64,000 nucleotides of DNA, taken from Priestia megaterium (GTDB lineage Bacteria; Bacillota; Bacilli; Bacillales; Bacillaceae_H). Under the pieces are notes generated by a model, which was not told where the DNA came from, searched no databases, and was given only the letters and a program-made list of their open reading frames with translations. This document shows, in pieces, positions 15,213 through 23,312 of the stretch (position 1 is the stretch's first letter; the number at the start of each line of letters is the position of its first letter). Position numbers and translations under genes: made by a program. The stretch is taken from the NCBI RefSeq assembly GCF_009497655.1, contig NZ_CP023317.1, positions 2,385,501 through 2,449,500 of the forward strand. The letters run 5' to 3'.

Positions 15213-16616
15213 TTAATGATGAAATCCATTGTCGTATTTCGTGTCTTTAAGAACAGGTCTATCCAATGAGTTAAGAAATTCAACGGCTTGTTTGAAATTA
15301 ACCATAAATAAATGAGCAAGGTCTCTTGAAAATCCATTTCTAACAACAATGCGCATGATTGTGATTTCTTCCATGTCTGCTGGGAGTGGATAAGCAGGCA
15401 CTTGCCATCCATACGTGCGCAATTGTCTAGACAGGTCATAAAGAGTCCAGTTTGGCGTGTATCCTTCTTTTAGTTTCCAAGCAAGAACCGGGATATCTGA
15501 ACCATCTGCGATAATTTCGAATGCTTCCATTTCTCCAATTTCTTTGCTGAGAAACAGCGCGTTTTCTTGGGAGGTTTTTTGCACGGCATAATAGCCCTCT
15601 TTACCTAAACGTAAGAAATTGTAGTACTGTAAAAGGACTTGTGCTCCTGGTCTAGAGAAGTTAAGTGCAAAAGTTGGCATGTTGCCTCCTAAGTAAGAAA
15701 CGCGGAAAATAAGATCTTCAGGCAAGTCTTCTTTTTCTCTCCAAATCACCCACCCTAAACCAGGATAGACTAAACCGTACTTGTGTCCCGATACGTTAAT
15801 GGACTTTACTCGCGGCAAGCGGAAATCCCAGATAAGGTCTGGTTGAAGAAACGGAGCGATAAAACCTCCAGAAGCAGCGTCTACGTGGATAGGAATATCT
15901 AATCCTGTCTTTTCTTGTAACTCATCCAATGCTTTTGCAATAGCAGCAATTGGTTCGTAAACTCCTGTATACGTCACTCCAAGAATCGGTACGACACCAA
16001 TTGTATTTTCGTCAACCGCATTAATGACGCCTTCTGGATCTAAATAAGGATGATCTGCATTAATGTTCACATAACGAGGCTCTACGTCCCAATAGTTTGC
16101 GAACTTCTCCCACACCACTTGAACGGATGAACTAAATACAATGTTCGGCCGGTCTGTTGATAGCCCTTTACTTTTACGCAGTTTCTGCCACCGTCTTTTT
16201 AACGCCAGTCCACCAAGCATACAAGCTTCAGATGAACCTGTAGTAGAAACACCCATCGTTGTATCAGGATTAGGTGAATTCCACAAATCCGCTAAAATAC
16301 GTACACATCTCTCTTCAATAGCCGCTGTCTGCGGATACTCGTCTTTATCAATCATATTTTTATCAAAAGACTCTCCATACAAACGCTTTGCATCAGGCTC
16401 CATCCACGTAGTAACAAACGTAGCTAAATTTAAGCGGGCATTCCCGTCTAAAGCAATTTCATCATGAATGATTTGATAAGCTGTTTCGGGAAGCATACCT
16501 TGATCACCAATACGCAGCCTTGGAATCGTCACTTCTCCTTGTCGAGAAAAAAGCGGATTAACAGGAAATTCATCAGGTAAATTTTTTTGTTCACGATGCG
16601 GATGCCATTGAGGCAT
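15213..16616 (-). CDS. gadB: Glutamate decarboxylase
   Basis: A 467-residue PLP enzyme, full length for the GadA/GadB family. It converts L-glutamate and a proton to GABA and CO2 in the cytoplasm, contributing to acid resistance and GABA formation. The pyridine-binding Asp is in HVDAASG (Asp246), the PLP lysine is Lys279 in SGHKYGLVYPG, and STTGSSEACMLGG near 124-136 binds the phosphate. The C-terminus ends NGFHH, like the pH-sensing tail of E. coli GadB. The start follows AAGGAGATGATAC. No gadC antiporter gene is adjacent. It is transcribed alone. Confidence 0.93.
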   Translation of the reverse strand: MPQWHPHREQKNLPDEFPVNPLFSRQGEVTIPRLRIGDQGMLPETAYQIIHDEIALDGNARLNLATFVTTWMEPDAKRLYGESFDKNMIDKDEYPQTAAIEERCVRILADLWNSPNPDTTMGVSTTGSSEACMLGGLALKRRWQKLRKSKGLSTDRPNIVFSSSVQVVWEKFANYWDVEPRYVNINADHPYLDPEGVINAVDENTIGVVPILGVTYTGVYEPIAAIAKALDELQEKTGLDIPIHVDAASGGFIAPFLQPDLIWDFRLPRVKSINVSGHKYGLVYPGLGWVIWREKEDLPEDLIFRVSYLGGNMPTFALNFSRPGAQVLLQYYNFLRLGKEGYYAVQKTSQENALFLSKEIGEMEAFEIIADGSDIPVLAWKLKEGYTPNWTLYDLSRQLRTYGWQVPAYPLPADMEEITIMRIVVRNGFSRDLAHLFMVNFKQAVEFLNSLDRPVLKDTKYDNGFHH

Positions 16617-16840
16617 AAAGTATCATCTCCTTATGTATATCTAACAAATTGCTTTACGTTCCACCTGGTGTTGTAACAAGCAGGTCTCCTTTACACATTA
16701 TGAGCTTTGAAACCTATTTTCATTCTTTTCATTATTCGTAGCACGTAAGGACGAACTTTATTTAATAATACCCATGAAAATAGTCTTGCCAAACTCAAAA
16801 GGTGTAAGATATGGTAATATATTCTAAAGGAGGTTTTTAG

Positions 16841-17362
16841 ATGAAGAAACAAGGAATTATTTTGCAAGACAAGTTTTTCGAATTAGGTGAATCTCCTATC
16901 TATAATGAATCACAAGACATTGTTGGAAATGTCGCATATAAGTTATCTATTGCTAATAAATTTGAGATTTTAAAAAACGAAGAGATCGTGTTTACAGGTA
17001 AATCTAAAATGTTTGCCCTTATGCCAAAGATGATTATTTCAGATCACCACGGAAATGAAGTTGGAATGATTCAACGGAAATTCACTTTTTTTAAAAAGAA
17101 GTATCTTTATATTAGAAACGACGGCGATACATATGAAATTACGGGGAATATAACAGATCGTAAATTTGACGTTTTGCGTTCCGGCGTTCCTGTCATTCAA
17201 GTCCGCACACTTTCTTCGTTTCTGTCATTACGTCCACACACGTTTGCTTTAGAATTTCTCGAACCTGATCTTGATAAGTGGGAAGGAATTGCGGTTGTAC
17301 AAGGTGTAAGGATGATGGTAAAAGACGAAAACAGCAGTACAGCTACTGCTCCGGCTCAATAG
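16841..17362 (+). CDS. LURP-one-related (tubby-like) protein
   Basis: A 173-residue protein of the LURP-one-related/YxjI family, which has a tubby-like beta-barrel wrapped round a helix. The pattern of alternating strands is visible: LQDKFFELGESPIYNESQDIVGNVAYKL, then KFEILKNEEIVFTGK, MIISDHHGNEVGMIQRKFTFFKKKYLYI and TYEITGNITDRKFDVLRSGVPVIQVRT. The role is unknown; these proteins may bind phospholipid or sense membranes. An AAAGGAGG Shine-Dalgarno sequence precedes the ATG, and TGGTAATAT upstream could be an extended -10. A bidirectional terminator follows. Confidence 0.8.
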   Translation: MKKQGIILQDKFFELGESPIYNESQDIVGNVAYKLSIANKFEILKNEEIVFTGKSKMFALMPKMIISDHHGNEVGMIQRKFTFFKKKYLYIRNDGDTYEITGNITDRKFDVLRSGVPVIQVRTLSSFLSLRPHTFALEFLEPDLDKWEGIAVVQGVRMMVKDENSSTATAPAQ

Positions 17363-17386
17363 TGGTTATAGAAGGTTATATGATAT

Positions 17387-17429
17387 AAAAAAACGAACAA
17401 ACTTCAATATAAAGTTTGTTCGTTTTTTT
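17387..17429. terminator. Bidirectional terminator after the LURP-one gene
   Basis: AAAAAAACGAACAAACTT and AAAGTTTGTTCGTTTTTTT form a long stem between convergent genes. Confidence 0.92.
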
Positions 17430-17432
17430 AAA

Positions 17433-17744
17433 TTAAGGGCCAAATACTAACGTACCGATGACATGGTAGCCAATTGGTACAAGAAACAAGATGATATTTA
17501 AAATAATCGCCCATAGACAGAGCTTGTCTTTTTTTATAAAAAAACCAATAATTGCAGGAACAACCATGAGCGGAACTAAAAAGATAGGTGCGATAATAGG
17601 AAGGCCTTGAAGCTTTTCAGCCGCAACAAGTCCTGTAAAAAAGTTAAGGATCAATAAAGTATTAATAATAACATATAAAAGTGAAATTCCTCCAAGAACC
17701 CCACCTATTATCCCGCTTTTAGTTGTTTTAACAGTAGCATCCAC
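17433..17744 (-). CDS. Small membrane protein, three helices, unknown function
   Basis: 103 residues with hydrophobic segments at about 12-35, 48-68 and 74-98 and a short basic N-terminal tail. A GAGGTGAT Shine-Dalgarno sequence precedes the ATG. The composition resembles DUF4190/DUF4064-type small membrane proteins, but I cannot name a family. It is preceded by the terminator of the next minus-strand gene and so is transcribed alone. Confidence 0.62.
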   Translation of the reverse strand: MDATVKTTKSGIIGGVLGGISLLYVIINTLLILNFFTGLVAAEKLQGLPIIAPIFLVPLMVVPAIIGFFIKKDKLCLWAIILNIILFLVPIGYHVIGTLVFGP

Positions 17745-17823
17745 GTTTCTATCACCTCATTTTTTAGAAATATAAGTAAACTATACTATAATGTGGTTTT
17801 TATTGTAAAGGTAAGGTATGGAG

Positions 17824-17858
17824 AAAAAACACTGTAGCAATTGCTACAGTGTTTTTTT
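17824..17858 (-). terminator. Terminator of the TetM-like gene
   Basis: AAAAAACACTGTAGC/GCTACAGTGTTTTTTT with an AATT loop; the stop codon abuts the stem. Confidence 0.9.
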
Positions 17859-19818
17859 ATAAACAGTGCATTTTTTCTTCTGCTTCTTTCCAAGGAACCG
17901 TATATCCCTGTCCTTTGGCGCAAAAGACAGAGGATGAGCTGTATTCCGGATCTGCCTCTTTATTGTAGCGGATTCGTTCAATAACTTCTTCTTCATTATG
18001 ACAACGTTCATACCCTCCGAATAATAGAGACATCGCTCCTTTTCCGTGCGTAAAAGATGCTAGCGTCGAACCGTAGTTCATAAAAGTAGCAACAGGAACT
18101 TTCCCTGTAATAATCGCTTTGTTTTCGGTTGTTACAGGAGAATCAAAGCGGCCGTGTGCGCTTTGAACATCAGCTAATACCCTCCCCATTTGATCAATAT
18201 CCACTTTAATTTTAAAGTCATAATACGGTTCTAGCACAATATTTTTGGCTTTTTCTAACCCTTGTCGTAATGCTCGGTACGTTGCTTCTCTAAAATCTCC
18301 TCCGCTTGTATGCTTGTTGTGAGCTCGTCCGGTACACAACGTCACTTTTAGATCAGTAGTAGGCGACCCCGTTAGCAAACCGTGATGCGGCTTTTCAAAT
18401 ATATGCTGACGGACCAGATTTTGATACCCAACGGATAAATCATCGGCGTGACAAGCATTTTCAAAGGTAATTCCGCTGTTTCGTTCCGCTGCTTCTATTC
18501 TCAAGTGAACTTCTGCATAGTGTTTCAACGGTTCAAAATGCCCGTAGCCCATCACTGTATTTTCAATAGATTCTTTGTACAAAATTTCTGGTTCTTCAAA
18601 CTGTACGTTTATATTAAAGCGTTCTTTTATCAGTTTTTCGAGAACTTCAAGCTGAATGGCTCCCATCACATGAATATGAAGCTCTTGAGTCCTTTCTTCC
18701 CACGTCACATGTAAAGAAGGATCTTCGGCATCTAATAGTTGAAAAAGTTTAATTCCTTCTTTTGGATGAACAGAAGGCTCAAAAACAACTTTTGATTTTA
18801 ACGTAGGCAAAAGTTCATAGGAGCGGCTTTCTTTTAACGTTCCAAGACCGTCTCCAACGGATGCGGAAGTCAATCCTGTAACTGCAAAAAGTTCGCCGGC
18901 TGAACCTTCATTTACGTTTTTGAATGTGCTTCCGTTATAAGCACGAATTTGAGTGATTTTTTCTTCGTATAGCTCTCCGTTTTTTTCATAAGCCACTTCA
19001 TCACGCACTTGCAGTGTCCCGCTTAGAGCTTTGATAAACGTGATGCGCATGCCGTTTTCATCGTGCCGAATTTTATATACACGCCCTGAAAATGCTTCTT
19101 CCTGCGAGTAGTGAGTTTCTGTTAGCAAATCGAGCTTTTCTAAAAAACTTTCAATACCGATGTCTTGCAAAGCTGAGCCACAAGCACACGGGAAAATCTG
19201 ATTGGCTTGAAAAAGCTTTTGCATAGCCGCTTTCCAATAAGCTTGATCATTCTTGCCTTCCATAAATGCATCTAAAAGCTCTTCATCTTTTTCAGCTGTA
19301 AATTCAATAAGTTCCTCACTTAACGAGCCGTCTATAAGCTCTGAAGTTATGTCAAAAACATCAGGGGTTAAGTTATGTTTAATATCATTTATAACACGTT
19401 CAGGATCTGCTCCTACACGATCGATTTTATTGATGAAAAAGAATACGGGCACACGATGTTTTTGAAGCAGCTGCCAAACCGTTTCTGTATGCCCTTCCAC
19501 TCCCTCGACTGCGCTTAAGATAACAATCGCATAGTCCATCACTTGAATAGAACGTTCCATTTCAGGTGAAAAATCGACGTGGCCAGGTGTATCAATTAAA
19601 TAATAAGTAGAACCGTTATATGAAAAAGTTCCTTGGTCAGCAAATACCGTAATGCCCCGTTCTTTCTCAATCGTATGAGTATCAAGAAACGAATCTTTGT
19701 GGTCAACTCTTCCTCGCTGTTTAATACTTTTTGTGTGGTAAAGAAGCTGCTCGGAAAACGTAGTCTTCCCTGCATCCACATGCGCTGCAATACCGATTGT
19801 TTTGTTGAATTGTTTCAT
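17857..19818 (-). CDS. Translational GTPase of the TetM/ribosomal-protection family
   Basis: A 653-residue EF-G-like factor, the length of tetracycline ribosomal-protection proteins. GTPase motifs are intact: AHVDAGKTT (12-20), the DTPGHVDF G3 motif, NKIDR (G4) and a CGSAL-type G5. Domain II and the EF-G domain III-V architecture follow, with a domain IV segment containing TGRAHNKHTSGGDF and HGRFDSPVTTENK. Ribosomal-protection proteins dislodge tetracycline from the A site; chromosomal homologues like this one are often uncharacterised, and resistance cannot be assumed. The domain IV loop differs from the YYSPVSTPADF region of TetM. AAGGTGG precedes the start. No leader-peptide attenuator was evident in the short upstream gap. 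Confidence 0.82.
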   Translation of the reverse strand: MKQFNKTIGIAAHVDAGKTTFSEQLLYHTKSIKQRGRVDHKDSFLDTHTIEKERGITVFADQGTFSYNGSTYYLIDTPGHVDFSPEMERSIQVMDYAIVILSAVEGVEGHTETVWQLLQKHRVPVFFFINKIDRVGADPERVINDIKHNLTPDVFDITSELIDGSLSEELIEFTAEKDEELLDAFMEGKNDQAYWKAAMQKLFQANQIFPCACGSALQDIGIESFLEKLDLLTETHYSQEEAFSGRVYKIRHDENGMRITFIKALSGTLQVRDEVAYEKNGELYEEKITQIRAYNGSTFKNVNEGSAGELFAVTGLTSASVGDGLGTLKESRSYELLPTLKSKVVFEPSVHPKEGIKLFQLLDAEDPSLHVTWEERTQELHIHVMGAIQLEVLEKLIKERFNINVQFEEPEILYKESIENTVMGYGHFEPLKHYAEVHLRIEAAERNSGITFENACHADDLSVGYQNLVRQHIFEKPHHGLLTGSPTTDLKVTLCTGRAHNKHTSGGDFREATYRALRQGLEKAKNIVLEPYYDFKIKVDIDQMGRVLADVQSAHGRFDSPVTTENKAIITGKVPVATFMNYGSTLASFTHGKGAMSLLFGGYERCHNEEEVIERIRYNKEADPEYSSSSVFCAKGQGYTVPWKEAEEKMHCL

Positions 19819-19934
19819 TGTTAAATACCACCTTACTGCTGTATGTATAGCTGTTACTTTCTATTTTATAATAATCGTAAGAAAAAGTGGATGACAAAGG
19901 CCTAGAGCTGCTTACATCAAAAAAGAATGCGTGA

Positions 19935-20126
19935 TTAAACATCGCATTCCCTTTTTGTACGGCGTTTAGTATCTTTTTTGCCTTTGGCTATAAAAATAGC
20001 TGCTATAAGGCACCCAATTCCAGATAAATGCATGATGTTATTACCTGTTGCGCCTAGACTGTTACTGGTCAAACCAACTAAAATACTACCAAGTATAATC
20101 AATAAAACAGCAAGCATGAACTTCAT
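19935..20126 (-). CDS. 63-residue membrane protein
   Basis: The ATG at 20126 follows GGAGAGTG. Two hydrophobic segments are visible (about residues 3-20 and 30-46), with a strongly basic C-terminal tail (KGKKDTKRRTKREC). The longer frame to 20183 has no signal. It lies 116 bases upstream of the TetM-like gene on the same strand, but a link is not shown. Family unknown. Confidence 0.55.
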   Translation of the reverse strand: MKFMLAVLLIILGSILVGLTSNSLGATGNNIMHLSGIGCLIAAIFIAKGKKDTKRRTKRECDV

Positions 20127-20363
20127 TTTTTCACTCTCCGTTAGCGTTAGTAAGTTATTAAATATGATTTGCATATGAATCATATAAAACAGTAAGTAGT
20201 ACTAGATATTCAATTGCGAATGTATTAATCAACATCTAGTTAACCATAATATTATTATGAAAATAATAGTGTGGATTCAAACGCTCATGGTACCATATTC
20301 TAATCGATTTATATGTTATCATACATAAATTGTTAAAAGTACATTTTTTCACCTTTCACTATC

Positions 20364-20399
20364 AAAAAAGCAGCCTCTTTACTAAGAGACTGCTTTTTT
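20364..20399 (-). terminator. Terminator of the FNT channel gene
   Basis: AAAAAAGCAGCCTCTT/AAGAGACTGCTTTTTT with a TACT loop and one mismatch. Confidence 0.88.
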
Positions 20400-20421
20400 A
20401 ATGACAACTGATAAATCCTGA

Positions 20422-21216
20422 TTAAGAAGCTTTTTTTAATCGTTCTTTTTGTTTCTGTTGATAAGAAGAAAAATAAATAAGGCCTACAAATACAGCTCCA
20501 CCTATCATATTTCCAATAAAGGTAGGGATAATATTTGTCATAAAATCAATCCATGTAAAATGACCTGCAAGAATAGCAGCGGGAATAATAAACATATTGG
20601 CTACAACGTGCTGAAAGCCAATCGCAACAAATGCCATAATCGGAAACCAAATACCAAGAATTTTCCCCGTAACGTCGTCAGCGCCGTATGAAAGCCAAAT
20701 AGCTAAACATACAAGCCAGTTGCAGCCCACGGCAGAAATAAGCGTTTTAAAAAATGAGTCGTCAATTTTAGCTTGAGCAATTGCTACCGTTTTATCTAAA
20801 AAAGGCCCCGTTTCTGTTAACCCGACAATATGTCCAAAGAAATACGCAATAAATACGGCACCTAAAAAGTTAGCAAGCGTAACCCAAAACCAGTTATGAA
20901 GCAAGTGACGAAGCGAAATTTTTCTTGCATACAGGGCAATGGAGACAGACATCATATTCCCCGTAATGAGCTCTGCTCCCCCAAGTACTACCAGCATAAG
21001 ACCTACAGGAAAGACGGCCCCTCCTAAAAGATTTGATAAACTTCCCCATTCAGCTGGTAAATTACCAATGACGCGCACATCTAGTAAAAAACCAAGCGCA
21101 ATAAATGCGCCTCCTAGAAACCCAAGCATAAGAATAGAAGAAAGGGATAACTTCGTCTTTGAAACCCCCGCTTCTAAAGCGATGTTTAACATTTTATCCG
21201 GCTTGTGAAATGCCAT
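20422..21216 (-). CDS. Formate/nitrite transporter (FNT) family channel
   Basis: A 264-residue polytopic protein with six membrane helices, the FocA/NirC fold. It moves small monovalent anions such as formate or nitrite across the membrane as a pentamer. Recognisable segments are GGAELITGNMM (third helix region), AVGCNWLVCLAIWLS, and IGFQHVVANMF with the conserved pore His. It resembles B. subtilis YrhG and YwcJ; which anion it carries cannot be told, and no formate dehydrogenase or nitrite reductase gene adjoins it. AAGGAGGAG precedes the start. A terminator-like hairpin lies in its leader immediately upstream. Confidence 0.88.
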   Translation of the reverse strand: MAFHKPDKMLNIALEAGVSKTKLSLSSILMLGFLGGAFIALGFLLDVRVIGNLPAEWGSLSNLLGGAVFPVGLMLVVLGGAELITGNMMSVSIALYARKISLRHLLHNWFWVTLANFLGAVFIAYFFGHIVGLTETGPFLDKTVAIAQAKIDDSFFKTLISAVGCNWLVCLAIWLSYGADDVTGKILGIWFPIMAFVAIGFQHVVANMFIIPAAILAGHFTWIDFMTNIIPTFIGNMIGGAVFVGLIYFSSYQQKQKERLKKAS

Positions 21217-21233
21217 AAAACTCCTCCTTAATT

Positions 21234-21285
21234 AAAAAAGGCAGCACTCAAAAACACCTTTTACACAAGGTTTTTGAATGCTGCC
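21234..21285 (-). terminator. Hairpin plus U-tract directly upstream of the FNT start
   Basis: GGCAGCATTCAAAAACCTT pairs with a near-complement ending in TGCTGCC, followed on the minus strand by TTTTTT; the U-tract ends about 17 bases before the FNT start codon and the Shine-Dalgarno sequence follows it. It either ends the DUF2294 transcript or works as an attenuator of the channel gene. Confidence 0.7.
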
Positions 21286-21404
21286 TAATAATCCTGCACT
21301 TTCTTTACAGTATATCAGTCATCATTATCTATAATAAAACTAAATAAAAAACAAGCAGATCCTACTTCTCTTTCATTTAATTAAATTATGTATTTTGCGT
21401 TGTT

Positions 21405-21749
21405 CTACTGAATATTAGTTTCAAACACAAACACAGAAACAGCAATATCTTCTTCCACTTTGATATCAGAAAATAAGTACTCCAGCTTAGCTCCTAACAA
21501 GTCTTCAAGCCCCTCTGGAGGAGATGAAGCATAAAGGTTTTGAATAAGCTTCGTTCTTGCCATATGTACCGTCTCTTTACCTTCGGTTGTTCTCGCGATA
21601 AATTGTTCAGCTGGCGTTAAGTTGCCGTACAAAGTTGAAATAGCCATGTTTTGAACGAATACAGTATGAATTCGTTCTGGACCTTTTCCAAAAAGTTTTT
21701 TGCGCAGCTTTCGGATAATATCATTAAAATCATGTATTTTTTTAGACAC
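21405..21749 (-). CDS. DUF2294 family protein
   Basis: 114 residues from a GTG at 21749 that has GCGGAGG nine bases upstream; the ATG at 21797 has no ribosome-binding site. Conserved features are KLFGKGPERIHTVF, DUF2294's central VQNMAISTLYGNLTPAEQFIART, and a C-terminal FSDIKVEEDIAVSVFVFE. The family's function is not established; some members are reported near sodium-coupled or stress genes. It is transcribed towards the FNT gene with a terminator-like hairpin in between. Confidence 0.75.
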   Translation of the reverse strand: MSKKIHDFNDIIRKLRKKLFGKGPERIHTVFVQNMAISTLYGNLTPAEQFIARTTEGKETVHMARTKLIQNLYASSPPEGLEDLLGAKLEYLFSDIKVEEDIAVSVFVFETNIQ

Positions 21750-22145
21750 CGGTGTATGCCTCCGCTTATCTCGAGTATGTCTGTCCTGCTCATTCAAGTT
21801 TTCAACTAAGAATAAGTTACATTATACATGACGACGTTTACATTGTATACAATGTATCTGTTTTATTCTTATTAATCCAAACAATTGCAAAACTTTTACG
21901 GAATGAAAAAAAATCCTTCACTTATTAAAGTGAAGGATTACCTTTATATCTCTACTTAAAGGTTACAAATGAATTCTCAGTTATCAAAGAAATAACCAAG
22001 AACTTTGACAAGATAGCATGTCAAAATAGTCAAGTGGTATGTTTGTACCAGTACTTAATGCTATCACGTTAAAGTCATGGAATCCACTTAGTTTACTTTC
22101 ATAATACTTTATTTAATTTAAATATTCTTTTTTGATAGGTAGCCC
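21750..22145. other. 396-base gap with an ORF remnant and terminator
   Basis: No conventional gene. The minus strand is open from 22112 to 21984 and reads IKYYESKLSGFHDF... to ...SCQSSWLFL with only a GTG at 22067 as a possible start and no ribosome-binding site. A strong terminator for that strand follows at 21905-21939. Confidence 0.45.
21905..21939 (-). terminator. Orphan minus-strand terminator
   Basis: AATCCTTCACTT/AAGTGAAGGATT with an ATTA loop, followed on the minus strand by TTTTTTTT. The nearest annotated gene on that strand ends 207 bases away. Confidence 0.85.
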
Positions 22146-22337
22146 TTAATCTTCATCACGATCTGCTCTAAATTCATCATCAGATAATGAATTTAGTTGA
22201 TGGCTAAGCTTTTCGTAGTTATCTTGTTTTTGATTTTGTTGTACATCATTAGATATAGGAGTTTTACTAGAAACAGTAGATTTTTTTCTAGTCTCTTCGC
22301 TTCCGCTAACTCCAAACCCGACATTGTTATCTGTCAT
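22146..22337 (-). CDS. 63-residue hydrophilic protein
   Basis: The ATG at 22337 follows AAAGAGGTGAATCCG; the longer frame to 22397 has no signal. The product is polar and probably disordered, with a Ser/Thr/Lys-rich middle and a C-terminus ending in SLSDDEFRADRDED. The look is that of small sporulation or coat-associated proteins, but I cannot assign a family. Confidence 0.58.
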   Translation of the reverse strand: MTDNNVGFGVSGSEETRKKSTVSSKTPISNDVQQNQKQDNYEKLSHQLNSLSDDEFRADRDED

Positions 22338-22455
22338 CGGATTCACCTCTTTAACTGTTATTATGGAGAATTGCTCTAAAAAAATAACAGGAAACAAAAG
22401 GGACTCCGACTTAGCTAATAGCGGTCCAAGCTTCCTTATTTAACCTAAACGGTAT

Positions 22456-22647
22456 TTAAATAAGAAAATGACCCGCTTTAACTCCATAGACAATACCGAT
22501 AAAAAAACTTGCTATACCTAGTGTTTGACTTTTACATACATACTTTATAGTTAAGCCTGGAATCAGACCCCATATAATGATGAAAATAGCGAACGATACT
22601 ATAATAGAAGACCATGCATCTTGCCCTGATATACTTATACCTTGCAT
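22456..22647 (-). CDS. 63-residue membrane protein
   Basis: The start follows AAAGGAGAAACG. There are two hydrophobic segments (about 13-32 and 44-60) and a Gly-rich end (GIVYGVKAGHFLI). Family unknown. A loose CTTATTTAA/TTTAAATAAG inverted repeat just after the stop could serve as a weak terminator. Confidence 0.55.
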   Translation of the reverse strand: MQGISISGQDAWSSIIVSFAIFIIIWGLIPGLTIKYVCKSQTLGIASFFIGIVYGVKAGHFLI

Positions 22648-22748
22648 AAACGTTTCTCCTTTCAGTACTTATATCGGGAGAACATAAATTTTTTATAGTA
22701 TCTTACTGTACGAACTAAAAAATTCAGGTGACCTGTCCATATATGCTT

Positions 22749-23312
22749 TTACAGCGAATGGTGGCGTTCAAGCTCGATTGTTTTTGGTTTTTGCCATATT
22801 AATACCCCTGCCGCTACGTACATAAACGAAGTGATGTAAAAAAGGCTTCCGATTGTCAGAAAATCAATGATATACCCTGTTGCAATAACGGCTAAGGCTG
22901 CCCATATAGAGGTCCATAAATGATAGTGTCCTACTTGTTTTCCTGTGTGAGCACGATCTGTCTGCCTAGATAACGCTATTTTTTCTGCTGTTTTTTGAAG
23001 AGCTCCAAGCAGACCCATTATAATTTGAATGATATACACCTGCGTGATCGTTGTTAAAACGGGAATCACAATCATAACAACGGCCATCCCAAACGTATAT
23101 AAAAGAAGCAAGCGCTTTTCTCCTACTCTGTCACTCCATGAACCGATCAACGGATGACTCAAAGCTGCGGTTGAAGCAAAAATTCCGTAAGCTAAGCCAA
23201 ATTGTGAATAGCTATCGCCAAGATTTCGAAGCAGTAAAAGGTAAAAAGGAAACACAATACTGCTTGCGGTAATCATCAGGCTTTGTGAATGTAAGAGTTG
23301 TTTGTACGTCAT
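22749..23312 (-). CDS. Half-size MFS-type membrane protein
   Basis: 187 residues with about six membrane helices, half of a standard major facilitator. The signature loop between helices 2 and 3 is present in GSWSDRVGEKRLLLL, near residues 56-70, so this corresponds to the N-terminal half of an MFS transporter. The DNA after the stop does not continue an MFS frame. The start codon overlaps the stop of the FAD oxidase gene (ATGA), which implies translational coupling. Either it is a true half-transporter that dimerises, or a shortened gene kept with its partner. Substrate unknown. Confidence 0.68.
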   Translation of the reverse strand: MTYKQLLHSQSLMITASSIVFPFYLLLLRNLGDSYSQFGLAYGIFASTAALSHPLIGSWSDRVGEKRLLLLYTFGMAVVMIVIPVLTTITQVYIIQIIMGLLGALQKTAEKIALSRQTDRAHTGKQVGHYHLWTSIWAALAVIATGYIIDFLTIGSLFYITSFMYVAAGVLIWQKPKTIELERHHSL

